NCBI GenBank assembly: GCA_955651735.1
Contig: CATPAM010000119.1
Location: 1 to 5,866 of the forward strand
From: Candidatus Acidiferrales bacterium
GTDB taxonomy: Bacteria; Acidobacteriota; Terriglobia; Acidiferrales; UBA7541
Length of the DNA: 5,866 bases
Reading direction: 5' to 3'
This document shows, one piece after another, positions 1 through 5,866 of the stretch. Each line of letters begins with the position of its first letter. The stretch's first letter is position 1. Below the pieces are notes generated by a model that was given only the letters and a program-made list of their open reading frames with translations, did no database searches and was not told where the DNA came from. The translations under genes were made by a program, and so were the position numbers.

Positions 1-1229
1 CATTTAGCTTGGTGATGATCCTCACCGTGGCCCTCGCCTGGCTAATCATCAAGGGCGTCGGAATCTGGGGCATCAACATTCCCATCGGCTGGGGCTTTGC
101 GATCGTCAACTTCGTCTGGTGGATTGGTATTGGCCACGCCGGCACTTTGATTTCGGCCATCCTGTTTTTGCTGAACCAGAAATGGCGCACCTCCATCAAC
201 CGCTTCGCGGAAGCCATGACCCTCTTTGCCGTGGCCTGCGCCGGCATTTTCCCGCTCATCCACACCGGCCGCCCGTGGATGGCCTATTACATGTTCCCGT
301 ATCCCAGCACCATGGGCTTGTGGCCGCAATTTCGCAGCCCGCTCATCTGGGACGTTTTTGCCGTCTCTACCTACGGCACGGTTTCCCTGCTTTTCTGGTT
401 TGTGGGGCTGATACCCGACCTCGCCACGCTGCGCGACCGCGCCCTCACCAAGCCTATGCAGATCATTTACGGCATGCTCGCCATGGGCTGGCGCGGCTCC
501 GCGCGTCATTGGCACCGCTATCAATCCGCGTATTTGCTTCTCGCCGGTCTGGCCACGCCTCTGGTCCTTTCCGTGCACACCGTGGTGAGCTTCGACTTTG
601 CCATTGCCATCGTTCCTGGCTGGCACACTACGATTTTCCCGCCCTACTTCGTTGCCGGCGCCATCTATTCCGGTTTTGCCATGGTACTCACCATCGCCAT
701 TCCTCTTCGCAAAGCCTACGGCCTCGAGGACTTCATCACCATGCGTCACCTTGAGAACATGGCTATGGTGATGCTCGCCACCGGCCTCATCGTCGCCTAC
801 GGCTACTTCTTCGAATATTTCATGTCCATTTACAGCGCCAACAAGTTCGACCTGTATCTGACGCACATGCGTTTTCATGGCCCGTACAGTCACTTTTACT
901 ACGCGTTGATTCTCTGCAATATTCTGACGCCACAATTGCTGTGGTTCCACAAGGCCCGCACCAACATCCCACTGCTCTTCGTGATGTCGCTGGTCGTCAA
1001 CCTCGGCATGTGGCTCGAGCGCTTCGTTATCGTGGTCATCAGCCTGACTCGCGATTTCATGCCTTCCGCTTGGGGCCGCTACTCCGCGACGGTTTGGGAT
1101 TACGCGACGTTTGCCGGAACCATTGGCCTTTTCGTGATGTTGCTGTTCCTCTTTGTGCGCGTGATGCCCGCAATTTCGATCGCCGAGATGCGCGAATTGG
1201 TCGCCGAAACCTCCGAGGACCACGAGTGA
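1..1229 (+). CDS. actC: ActC, NrfD-like quinol-binding membrane subunit of alternative complex III (5' partial)
   Basis: Polytopic inner-membrane subunit of ACIII, which oxidises quinol in place of the bc1 complex. The reading frame is open to the left edge (codons from base 3). The TTG, GTG and ATG codons at 9, 12 and 15 already lie in the first visible membrane helix, so the true start is upstream. From recall of the family, about 50-60 N-terminal residues are missing. Seen, numbering from the codon at base 9: a [16 protein letters not shown] segment (15-30), [16 protein letters not shown] with His43, the [15 protein letters not shown] stretch, the HTGRPW loop, and later [20 protein letters not shown]. 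About ten hydrophobic helices follow one another, as in the NrfD/PsrC family. These stretches are characteristic of ActC rather than of other NrfD proteins. The stop codon overlaps the GTG start of actD. ActA (multihaem cytochrome) and ActB (iron-sulfur/molybdopterin-like) would be expected upstream. Family assignment is firm; the quinol-site role is family knowledge. Confidence 0.95.
   Translation, partial: FSLVMILTVALAWLIIKGVGIWGINIPIGWGFAIVNFVWWIGIGHAGTLISAILFLLNQKWRTSINRFAEAMTLFAVACAGIFPLIHTGRPWMAYYMFPYPSTMGLWPQFRSPLIWDVFAVSTYGTVSLLFWFVGLIPDLATLRDRALTKPMQIIYGMLAMGWRGSARHWHRYQSAYLLLAGLATPLVLSVHTVVSFDFAIAIVPGWHTTIFPPYFVAGAIYSGFAMVLTIAIPLRKAYGLEDFITMRHLENMAMVMLATGLIVAYGYFFEYFMSIYSANKFDLYLTHMRFHGPYSHFYYALILCNILTPQLLWFHKARTNIPLLFVMSLVVNLGMWLERFVIVVISLTRDFMPSAWGRYSATVWDYATFAGTIGLFVMLLFLFVRVMPAISIAEMRELVAETSEDHE
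1215..1219 (+). promoter_or_regulatory. Ribosome binding site that fixes the actD start
   Basis: GAGGA lies six bases before the GTG at 1226, inside the end of actC. It supports the GTG start over in-frame starts further upstream, which would read through actC and give a product unlike the family. Confidence 0.6.
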
Positions 1230-1774
1230 TTGAACATCGCTCACATGTTTACGGGGTCGTGGCCGAGTTCAAGACCGAGCACGAGCTTGTCCACGCGGTG
1301 GAGAAAACTCGCGAGGCCGGCTATCGCCGCATCGAAGCGTACACGCCTTTTCCGGTTGAGGGGCTCGCGGAAGCGCTCGCTCTAAAGCGCAACAACGTGC
1401 CGCTGATTACGTTGATCGGCGGCCTCACCGGTGGGCTGGGCGGATTCTTCTTTCAGTACTGGGTATGCGTTATCGCTTATCCACTCAACATTGGCGGACG
1501 CCCGCTCAACAGTTGGCCCGCCTTTATTCCCGTCACCTTCGAGCTGACCGTGCTCGGCGCCGCGCTCTCCGCCGTGTTTGGCATGCTGGCATTGAACGGG
1601 CTTCCCCGCCCGCATCATCCGCTCTTCAATGTGCACCGTTTCGTCAAGCACGCCACCTCCGATCGCTTCTTCTTGTGCATCGAGGCGCGCGACCCGAAGT
1701 TCCACCTTAAGGACTCAGCCCACTTTTTGAAGGGGCTCAACGCCTCGCACATCAACGAGGTGGAAGATGACTAG
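1226..1774 (+). CDS. actD: ActD, DUF3341-family membrane subunit of alternative complex III
   Basis: Two-span membrane subunit of ACIII with no cofactor; its role is structural or possibly in proton movement (family knowledge). The 182-residue product begins [15 protein letters not shown] and matches the DUF3341 layout. A soluble N-terminal part (about 1-55) includes [30 protein letters not shown] Gly-rich first helix follows (about 58-85, [20 protein letters not shown]), then a loop with [19 protein letters not shown] (88-106), a second helix (about 99-123) and a C-terminal tail with LPRPHHPLF (126-134) and a [11 protein letters not shown] strand. The GTG start is chosen because it follows GAGGA, overlaps the actC stop as GTGA, and gives the usual family length. 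The open frame extends upstream to 941, but that part is a shadow of actC. It shares eight bases with actE, which suggests translational coupling. Confidence 0.93.
   Translation: MIEHRSHVYGVVAEFKTEHELVHAVEKTREAGYRRIEAYTPFPVEGLAEALALKRNNVPLITLIGGLTGGLGGFFFQYWVCVIAYPLNIGGRPLNSWPAFIPVTFELTVLGAALSAVFGMLALNGLPRPHHPLFNVHRFVKHATSDRFFLCIEARDPKFHLKDSAHFLKGLNASHINEVEDD
1757..1760 (+). promoter_or_regulatory. Ribosome binding site of actE
   Basis: GAGG, followed by TGG, lies six bases before the ATG at 1767, within the last codons of actD. It supports that ATG over the internal ATG at 1812. Confidence 0.5.
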
Positions 1775-2414
1775 CACCTCGGCAACGAACTCGAATTCGC
1801 GGTGTTTCGCAATGGCTTGTGTGGCGGCCTCGTTTGTCTTGCTCGCGGGGTGCAGCCTGAAGCAGGATATGGCGCAGCAACCCAAGAATCGACCGCTTTC
1901 GCCTTCCGATTTCTTCACCGATGGCCGCTCCGCCCGCCCGTTTGTGGAGAATACAGTCGCGCGCGGCTCGGTCCTGGACGACGAAATGATCGTCTCCAAG
2001 GAATCCAATGTCTTCCCGCTGCCGCTCAGTCAGGAACTTCTTGAACGCGGGGAAAACCGTTATCGGATTTTCTGCACTCCGTGCCACGGCCTGCAAGGCG
2101 ACGGCAACGGCATGGTGGCCATGCGCGGCATGAAGCACCCGCCCTCCTACCATCAGGATCGCCTGCGCCAGGTGCCCAACGGCTACATCTATGACGTCAT
2201 AACCAACGGCTTTGGCGCCATGCTCGGCTATTCCGCGCAGCTTGCCCCGCGTGATCGCTGGGCCATCGTGGCTTACGTGCGCGCGCTGCAGTTGAGCCGC
2301 AACGCCAAGATTTCGGATCTGCCGCCCGACGTGCGCGAAAAAGTTTTGCATCCGCCGGCGGAGAAAAAACCGGAAACGCACGGCGCAGGCGCTCCCGGAG
2401 GAAAGGCAGAATGA
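1767..2414 (+). CDS. actE: ActE, monohaem cytochrome c lipoprotein of alternative complex III
   Basis: Periplasmic haem c subunit that takes electrons from the ACIII core towards the oxidase. The 215-residue product has a lipoprotein signal: a hydrophobic stretch (14-28) ending in the lipobox LAGC, with Cys29 as the expected lipidated residue. A linker with RPLSPSDFFTDGRSARPFVENTVARG (42-67) is typical of ActE. A class I cytochrome c domain follows, with CTPCH at 103-107 (bases 2073-2087) binding the haem, then GLQGDGNGMV. Met152 in FGAMLGYSAQL is the likely distal axial ligand, and RDRWAIVAYVRALQLS forms the last helix. The tail (about 192-215) is polar and disordered-looking. The ATG at 1767 is preferred to the ATG at 1812 because it has a Shine-Dalgarno sequence and supplies Arg12 before the hydrophobic core. 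It overlaps actF by ATGA. ActE identity is well supported; the Met ligand is inferred. Confidence 0.94.
   Translation: MTSTSATNSNSRCFAMACVAASFVLLAGCSLKQDMAQQPKNRPLSPSDFFTDGRSARPFVENTVARGSVLDDEMIVSKESNVFPLPLSQELLERGENRYRIFCTPCHGLQGDGNGMVAMRGMKHPPSYHQDRLRQVPNGYIYDVITNGFGAMLGYSAQLAPRDRWAIVAYVRALQLSRNAKISDLPPDVREKVLHPPAEKKPETHGAGAPGGKAE
2397..2401 (+). promoter_or_regulatory. Strong ribosome binding site of actF
   Basis: GGAGG, continuing as GGAGGAAAGG, ends nine bases before the ATG at 2411 and lies in the last codons of actE. It is the closest match to the Shine-Dalgarno consensus in the ACIII genes here. Confidence 0.7.
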
Positions 2415-3595
2415 CCGAGCAGGATTACAAAGCGCCCGAGAGCATCGACCGCATCCGCCAGCGCGCGCTCATCGCTGGCGTGGTCGGCCTGGTGATTTGC
2501 GTCATCGGCATCTTCAAAGCTCCTGACCGCTTTTTCCCCTCCTATCTTCTCGCCTTTATGTTTGTCTTGGGCCTGTCGCTCGGTTCTCTCGGCCTCCTGA
2601 TGCTGCAACATCTGACCGGCGGCAATTGGGGCATCATCATTCGCCGCCCCCTGGAGTCCGCCACGCGAGCCTTGGCTCTTGTCGCTGTGCTTTTCGTGCC
2701 CATCTTTTTTGGCATGAAATACCTCTATGCCGCCTGGCTCAACGCGCCCTCTTCGGGTGACGGCGCTCTCTCCGAATTCCAGCGCGCTTATCTGACGCCT
2801 AACGGCTTCCGCGTCCGCGCCATCCTGTACTTCGTCGTCTGGCTCATCCTGGTGTTCATTTTCAATCGTTGGTCTAGGGAGCAGGACGTGAATCGTGAAG
2901 ACCGTGGCCTTCGCCGCCGTTTCAAAATGCTTGCTGGACCGGGCATCATCCTCTACGTGTTCGTTATGAGTTTTGCGGCCATCGACTGGGTCATGTCCAT
3001 CTCTCCGCACTGGGCCTCCACCATTTACGGATTTTTGTTTGTCGTCGGCCAGCTCATTTCTTCGATGGCCTTGATGATCGCCGTGGTCGTGTTGCTCTCC
3101 CGCACCGGCCCTCTGTCCGGCGTTCTTCAGCCCCGCCACATTCACGATCTCGGCAAACTGCTGCTTGCCTTCGTCATGCTCTGGGCTTATTTCAGCTTCT
3201 CCCAGCTGCTCATCATTTGGTCCGGCAATCAGCCTGAGGAAATCACCTTCTACTACTCGCGTCTGCACAGCCAATGGGGTGTCGTTGCCGTTCTTGTGCT
3301 CATTTTTCACTTCTTCGTGCCCTTCTTCCTGCTGCTCTCGCGCGACCTCAAACGCAACACCAATCTTTTACCCAAGATCGCTGTCTGGCTCATTTTCATG
3401 CGCCTCGTGGATCTTTTCTGGATGACGCGCCCGGAATTTGCGCCCAACGCGTGGCCGAACCTGTGGGATTTAGCCGCGCTCCTGGCCCTTGGAGGACTAT
3501 GGTTCTTCGTCTTTGCCGGGCAGTTGAAGCAACTCCCGCTTCTCCCCTTGGGCGACCCAAACCTTGCGGAGGCTATCGAGCATCATGAGCACTGA
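2411..3595 (+). CDS. actF: ActF, second NrfD-like polytopic subunit of alternative complex III
   Basis: Large integral membrane subunit of ACIII, structurally related to ActC (family knowledge) and thought to contribute to proton translocation or quinol handling. The 394-residue product starts with a short cytoplasmic-looking leader followed by hydrophobic helices at about 18-36 and 43-66. The diagnostic stretch LMLQHLTGGNWGIIIRRPLE (63-82, with His67, Asn72 and Trp73) comes next. Further helices run to the C-terminus, including FAAIDWVMSISPHWASTIYGFLF, LLAFVMLWAYFSFSQLLIIWSGNQPEE and WLIFMRLVDLFW. These last motifs are typical of ActF and include charged or polar residues (Asp, Glu, Arg) within helices. 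The ATG overlaps the actE stop and follows GGAGG. The end overlaps the next gene by 11 bases. The length is about normal for the family, with no sign of truncation. Confidence 0.94.
   Translation: MTEQDYKAPESIDRIRQRALIAGVVGLVICVIGIFKAPDRFFPSYLLAFMFVLGLSLGSLGLLMLQHLTGGNWGIIIRRPLESATRALALVAVLFVPIFFGMKYLYAAWLNAPSSGDGALSEFQRAYLTPNGFRVRAILYFVVWLILVFIFNRWSREQDVNREDRGLRRRFKMLAGPGIILYVFVMSFAAIDWVMSISPHWASTIYGFLFVVGQLISSMALMIAVVVLLSRTGPLSGVLQPRHIHDLGKLLLAFVMLWAYFSFSQLLIIWSGNQPEEITFYYSRLHSQWGVVAVLVLIFHFFVPFFLLLSRDLKRNTNLLPKIAVWLIFMRLVDLFWMTRPEFAPNAWPNLWDLAALLALGGLWFFVFAGQLKQLPLLPLGDPNLAEAIEHHEH
3568..3572 (+). promoter_or_regulatory. Ribosome binding site that decides the start of the 156-residue protein
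   Basis: GGAGG ends 12 bases before the ATG at 3585, a somewhat long spacing. An in-frame TTG at 3564 lies just before this site, so it cannot use it and is rejected as the start. Confidence 0.5.
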
Positions 3596-4055
3596 ATCGC
3601 ACGACTCGGCTCACAATTCCGGGCCGCTCCCGGAGAACGATAGCGTCGCGTTTGAAACCAGCGACGTCCAGGCCCGCACCATTTATGTCTATCTCGCCGT
3701 GCTGGGCGCCGCGGTGATTCTCTCCTACGTTGCGTCCGTCTTCGTTCTTCGCGTCACCACCAAAATCGCTGCGGACTCTGATACATCCCCTCCCCCCGTG
3801 CGCCAGGAAATGGGCAACGACTACCTGACCATGCCCCCGGAGCCTCGTTTGCAAGGCGTTCCCGGCCACGGTACCGATCCCCAATATGATTTGCGCGAAA
3901 AAATGTTGGAAGATTCGGAAGCCGATGAAAAAGCCGGCTGGATCGATCAAAATAGCGGCGTCGCCCAGATTCCCGTGGAAGACGCCATGAAGATTGGCGC
4001 TTCGAAAGGGTTGCCGGCTGTGTCTACGCCTCCGGCGGAAAAGAAAAAGAGATAA
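3585..4055 (+). CDS. Conserved small single-span membrane protein of unknown function at the ACIII/oxidase junction
   Basis: I do not recognise a named family. The 156-residue product has a polar, acidic N-terminus (1-30) and one hydrophobic helix at about 33-55 (IYVYLAVLGAAVILSYVASVFVL). A Pro-rich segment (PPPVRQE, 69-75; PPEPRLQ, 84-90) follows, then an acidic region (98-117). The compact C-terminal motif has GWIDQNSGVAQIPVEDAMK (118-136) and then GLP (142-144), and a Lys/Arg-rich end follows. From recall, unnamed proteins beside SCO and cox genes in Acidobacteriota and Proteobacteria carry a similar GWxD...G...IP...AM...GLP element; this needs a search. There is no Cys and no haem motif, so it is not a redox carrier itself. 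With one helix and a long tail on one side, it could be an accessory or assembly subunit of ACIII or the oxidase, or a linker between them; this is inference. The gene overlaps actF by 11 bases and ends three bases before the SCO gene. Confidence 0.85.
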   Translation: MSTESHDSAHNSGPLPENDSVAFETSDVQARTIYVYLAVLGAAVILSYVASVFVLRVTTKIAADSDTSPPPVRQEMGNDYLTMPPEPRLQGVPGHGTDPQYDLREKMLEDSEADEKAGWIDQNSGVAQIPVEDAMKIGASKGLPAVSTPPAEKKKR

Positions 4056-4058
4056 GTC

Positions 4059-4937
4059 ATGAATCGCATTCGTTCCACCGCCGGAATCGTCGCGCTGCTC
4101 GCGCTCTCTGTCGTCGCGGGAGCGCAGACTATTCCCGATAACGTCGGCAAATCATCCTCGGGCCTGCCCGCGCAGCTCCAGAACGTGGGCTTCGAGCCCC
4201 AGCTCAACGCGCAACTGCCCCTCGATTTGAATTTCCGCGATGAAGCTGGCTACGATGTGCAATTGCGCGAATATTTCGGCCGCAAGCCGGTGGTGCTCGC
4301 GCTCGTGTATTACGGCTGTCCCATGCTCTGCAACCAGGTTGAGATGGGCGTTGTCGGCTCATTGAAGATGCTCTCGTTCAATGCCGGACGCGATTACGAA
4401 GTTGTCTTCGTCAGCTTTGACACGCGCGAAACTCCGGATATGGCCGCAAAGAAAAAAGCGGCGGCCTTGGCGCGCTACGCCCGTCCCGAGACTGCGTCCG
4501 GCTGGCATTTTCTCACCGGAAAAGAGGAGGCGGTTCACAGACTGACCTCCGCTGCCAATTTCCGCTATTCCTTCGACGAACAGCACAACCTTTTCGCGCA
4601 CGCCAGCGGCATCATGCTGCTCACTCCGGACGGCCGCATCTCGCGCTATTTCTACGGTGTCGAATACCCTTCCCGCGATGTGCGCCTCGGCTTGGTCGAT
4701 GCCTCCGCCGGCAAAATCGGCACGCCCATCGACCATCTGTTGCTTTATTGCTTTCAATACAATCCGGAGACCGCCCGCTACAGCGCCACCGTTCTCAGAA
4801 TCGTTCGCTTGGGCGGAATTCTGACCATCTTCACCATTGTCGCGGGAATCTTGATTTTCCGCCGCAGAGACGTTCGTGCGGCGTCAGCTACTTCGCGTCC
4901 ACCGCTCCAGGGTGACTCGGAACAAGGAGCACACTAA
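4059..4937 (+). CDS. SCO1/SenC/PrrC-family copper chaperone for the CuA site, with C-terminal membrane anchor
   Basis: Thioredoxin-fold protein that delivers copper to, or reduces the cysteines of, the CuA centre of oxidase subunit II outside the inner membrane. The 292-residue product has a signal peptide (about 1-22, core GIVALLALSVVAGA). Its copper motif is CPMLC (Cys87 and Cys91, bases 4317-4331), preceded by VVLALVYYG. VVFVSFDTRETP (115-126) follows, and the likely third copper ligand is His181 in FAHASGIMLLTPDGRISRYFYG. Unlike mitochondrial Sco1, the chain continues past the fold with LLLYCFQYNPETARYS (227-242, Cys231) and one helix at about 251-267, followed by RRRD, so it should be anchored at the C-terminus. 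Such C-terminal extensions are, from recall, common in bacterial SCO proteins near caa3 oxidases. The ATG at 4059 has only a weak purine-rich upstream stretch (AAAGAGA, 4046-4052). The gene lies between ACIII and coxB with gaps of three and four bases. Confidence 0.93.
   Translation: MNRIRSTAGIVALLALSVVAGAQTIPDNVGKSSSGLPAQLQNVGFEPQLNAQLPLDLNFRDEAGYDVQLREYFGRKPVVLALVYYGCPMLCNQVEMGVVGSLKMLSFNAGRDYEVVFVSFDTRETPDMAAKKKAAALARYARPETASGWHFLTGKEEAVHRLTSAANFRYSFDEQHNLFAHASGIMLLTPDGRISRYFYGVEYPSRDVRLGLVDASAGKIGTPIDHLLLYCFQYNPETARYSATVLRIVRLGGILTIFTIVAGILIFRRRDVRAASATSRPPLQGDSEQGAH
4924..4929 (+). promoter_or_regulatory. Ribosome binding site of coxB
   Basis: AAGGAG, in the last codons of the SCO gene, ends 12 bases before the GTG at 4942. 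No in-frame ATG lies near it, so it supports the GTG start, although the spacing is long. Confidence 0.5.
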
Positions 4938-4941
4938 GACC

Positions 4942-5866
4942 GTGCAGTCGGATTTGCCATTGTATCCGGATCAGGCCTCGAACTTCGCGCCGAGTGTCGA
5001 TGCGCTGATGATTTACGTCACCGCTATCTGCGCCTTTTTCGCCGTGGCTATCACCGCGGCCGTCATCTATTTCTTCTTTAAGTACCGCCGCAAAGATCCC
5101 AGCGATGTGGGAGTTCCGATTCATGGAGACATGCGGCTGGAAGCCGCCTGGATTGTGGTTCCCCTGCTCTTGGCTTTGAGCATGTTTGGCTGGGGCGCGG
5201 TTGTTTATGTCGATTATCGCCGTGTGCCCATGGACACCCTCGATATTTACGTCATAGGGAAGCAGTGGATGTGGAAGGTCCAGCAACCCACCGGCTTGCG
5301 CGAAATCAACGAGCTGCACGTTCCCGTCGGCCGCAACGTCAAGCTGATCCTCGCCAGCGAAGACGTTATTCACGATTTCTCCGTGCCCGCCTTTCGCGTC
5401 AAGATGGACGCTGTCCCCGGCCACTACAACACCATGTGGTTCCGCCCCACTAAGGCCGGGCGCTACCACTTCTTCTGTCAGCAATATTGCGGCACAGACC
5501 ACGCGATCATGGGCGGATGGGTAACGGTCATGGAGCCTATGGAGTATGCCGCCTGGCTTTCCGGCTCCTCCGACGCCACTGCCAATCCGGTTGTCGCCGG
5601 CCAGAAGCTCTTTGTCGAGAAGGCCTGCACTACCTGCCATCTGCTCGACGGCAGCGGCCGCGCGCCGTCCTTGAACGGCGTTTATGCCGCCCAGGTTCTC
5701 TTGGCCGATGGTTCCACGGTTACCGCCGACGACGCGTACATCCGCGAATCCATTCTTAACCCGCAAGCTAAAATCGTGGCTGGCTATCAGCCCTTAATGC
5801 CCAGCTTCCAGGGACAGCTAACCGAGGAGCAGATCATGGATCTGACCTCGTATATCAAGTCACTGC
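4942..5866 (+). CDS. coxB: Cytochrome c oxidase subunit II with fused cytochrome c domain, caa3 type (3' partial)
   Basis: Subunit II of a haem-copper oxidase; it receives electrons at a fused haem c and passes them by CuA to haem a in subunit I. The 308 residues seen have no cleavable signal peptide. They have two hairpin helices (about 22-46 and 70-90), with Glu67 in LEAAW at the usual K-channel Glu position. GKQWMWK (106-112) follows, then a cupredoxin domain with CuA ligands His144 (EDVIHDF), Cys179, Cys183, His187 and Met190 in CQQYCGTDHAIM. The position that is usually Glu in CxExC is Gln181. A cytochrome c domain begins near 217, with CTTCH at 229-233 (bases 5626-5640) and likely Met ligand Met286 in LMPSFQGQLTEEQI. 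The window ends in the last helix, so probably only a few residues are missing. GTG at 4942 is the only start near the AAGGAG and four bases from the SCO stop. Subunits I and III should follow downstream. Confidence 0.95.
   Translation, partial: MQSDLPLYPDQASNFAPSVDALMIYVTAICAFFAVAITAAVIYFFFKYRRKDPSDVGVPIHGDMRLEAAWIVVPLLLALSMFGWGAVVYVDYRRVPMDTLDIYVIGKQWMWKVQQPTGLREINELHVPVGRNVKLILASEDVIHDFSVPAFRVKMDAVPGHYNTMWFRPTKAGRYHFFCQQYCGTDHAIMGGWVTVMEPMEYAAWLSGSSDATANPVVAGQKLFVEKACTTCHLLDGSGRAPSLNGVYAAQVLLADGSTVTADDAYIRESILNPQAKIVAGYQPLMPSFQGQLTEEQIMDLTSYIKSL

Noticed and set aside
9..17. Possible actC starts at TTG 9, GTG 12 or ATG 15
   Set aside because: The frame is open to the window edge, there is no ribosome binding site visible, and the family has an additional N-terminal segment before this helix.
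941..1225. Upstream extension of the actD frame to an ATG at 941
   Set aside because: It translates to Arg/His-rich sequence overlapping the well-supported end of actC. The GTG at 1226 has a Shine-Dalgarno sequence and gives the normal ActD length.
42..1244. Long minus-strand open frame of 400 codons opposite actC, and similar ones at 2273-3310 and 4888-5766
   Set aside because: Their products are rich in His, Gly, Glu and Gln with no hydrophobic order or known motif, as expected opposite GC-rich membrane-protein genes. The plus strand carries clear families across the same bases.
2351..2362. Perfect 12-base palindrome TCCGCCGGCGGA followed by an A-rich run near the end of actE
   Set aside because: It lies inside the actE coding region, has no loop and no T-run on the plus strand, and just precedes the actF ribosome binding site, so it is unlikely to be a terminator. 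Its bases are explained by Pro-Pro-Ala-Glu codons.
3564..3584. TTG start at 3564 for the small membrane protein
   Set aside because: It sits immediately before the GGAGG at 3568-3572, which instead serves the ATG at 3585.

Overview
The window is a slice of a single plus-strand respiratory operon. It encodes part of an alternative complex III (ACIII, a quinol:cytochrome c / electron acceptor oxidoreductase), then a small membrane protein of unknown function, a SCO-type copper chaperone, and the start of a caa3-type cytochrome c oxidase. The organism is most likely a member of Acidobacteriota. That is an inference from GC-rich coding sequence, the gene order (ACIII, small protein, SCO, cytochrome c-fused CoxB) and the remembered look of the proteins. 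Related ACIII-cox clusters occur in other phyla, so the assignment is not proven.

Layout: 1-1229 actC (5' end outside the window); 1226-1774 actD; 1767-2414 actE; 2411-3595 actF; 3585-4055 small single-span membrane protein; 4059-4937 SCO1/SenC family protein; 4942-5866 coxB with a fused cytochrome c domain (3' end outside the window). The first five genes overlap by 4 to 11 bases and the last two gaps are 3 and 4 bases. No room is left for internal promoters or terminators in non-coding DNA, and I see no RNA gene, mobile element, repeat array or CRISPR. There is no gene-free stretch longer than 4 bases.

How the genes work together: ActC and ActF are polytopic NrfD-like membrane subunits, ActD is a two-span membrane subunit, and ActE is a lipid-anchored monohaem cytochrome c. 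With ActA and ActB, expected just upstream, they would oxidise quinol and pass electrons out through haem c. CoxB carries both the CuA site and its own cytochrome c domain, so electrons could go from the ACIII haems to the oxidase without a separate soluble cytochrome. The SCO protein between them would supply copper to, or reduce the cysteines of, the CuA site. The 156-residue protein lies exactly at the junction between the two complexes and is the least understood gene here.

The general system (ACIII coupled to a caa3 oxidase) is known. The points worth a second look are the uncharacterised junction protein, a Glu-to-Gln change in the CuA loop of CoxB, and the C-terminal Cys motif and anchor in the SCO protein.
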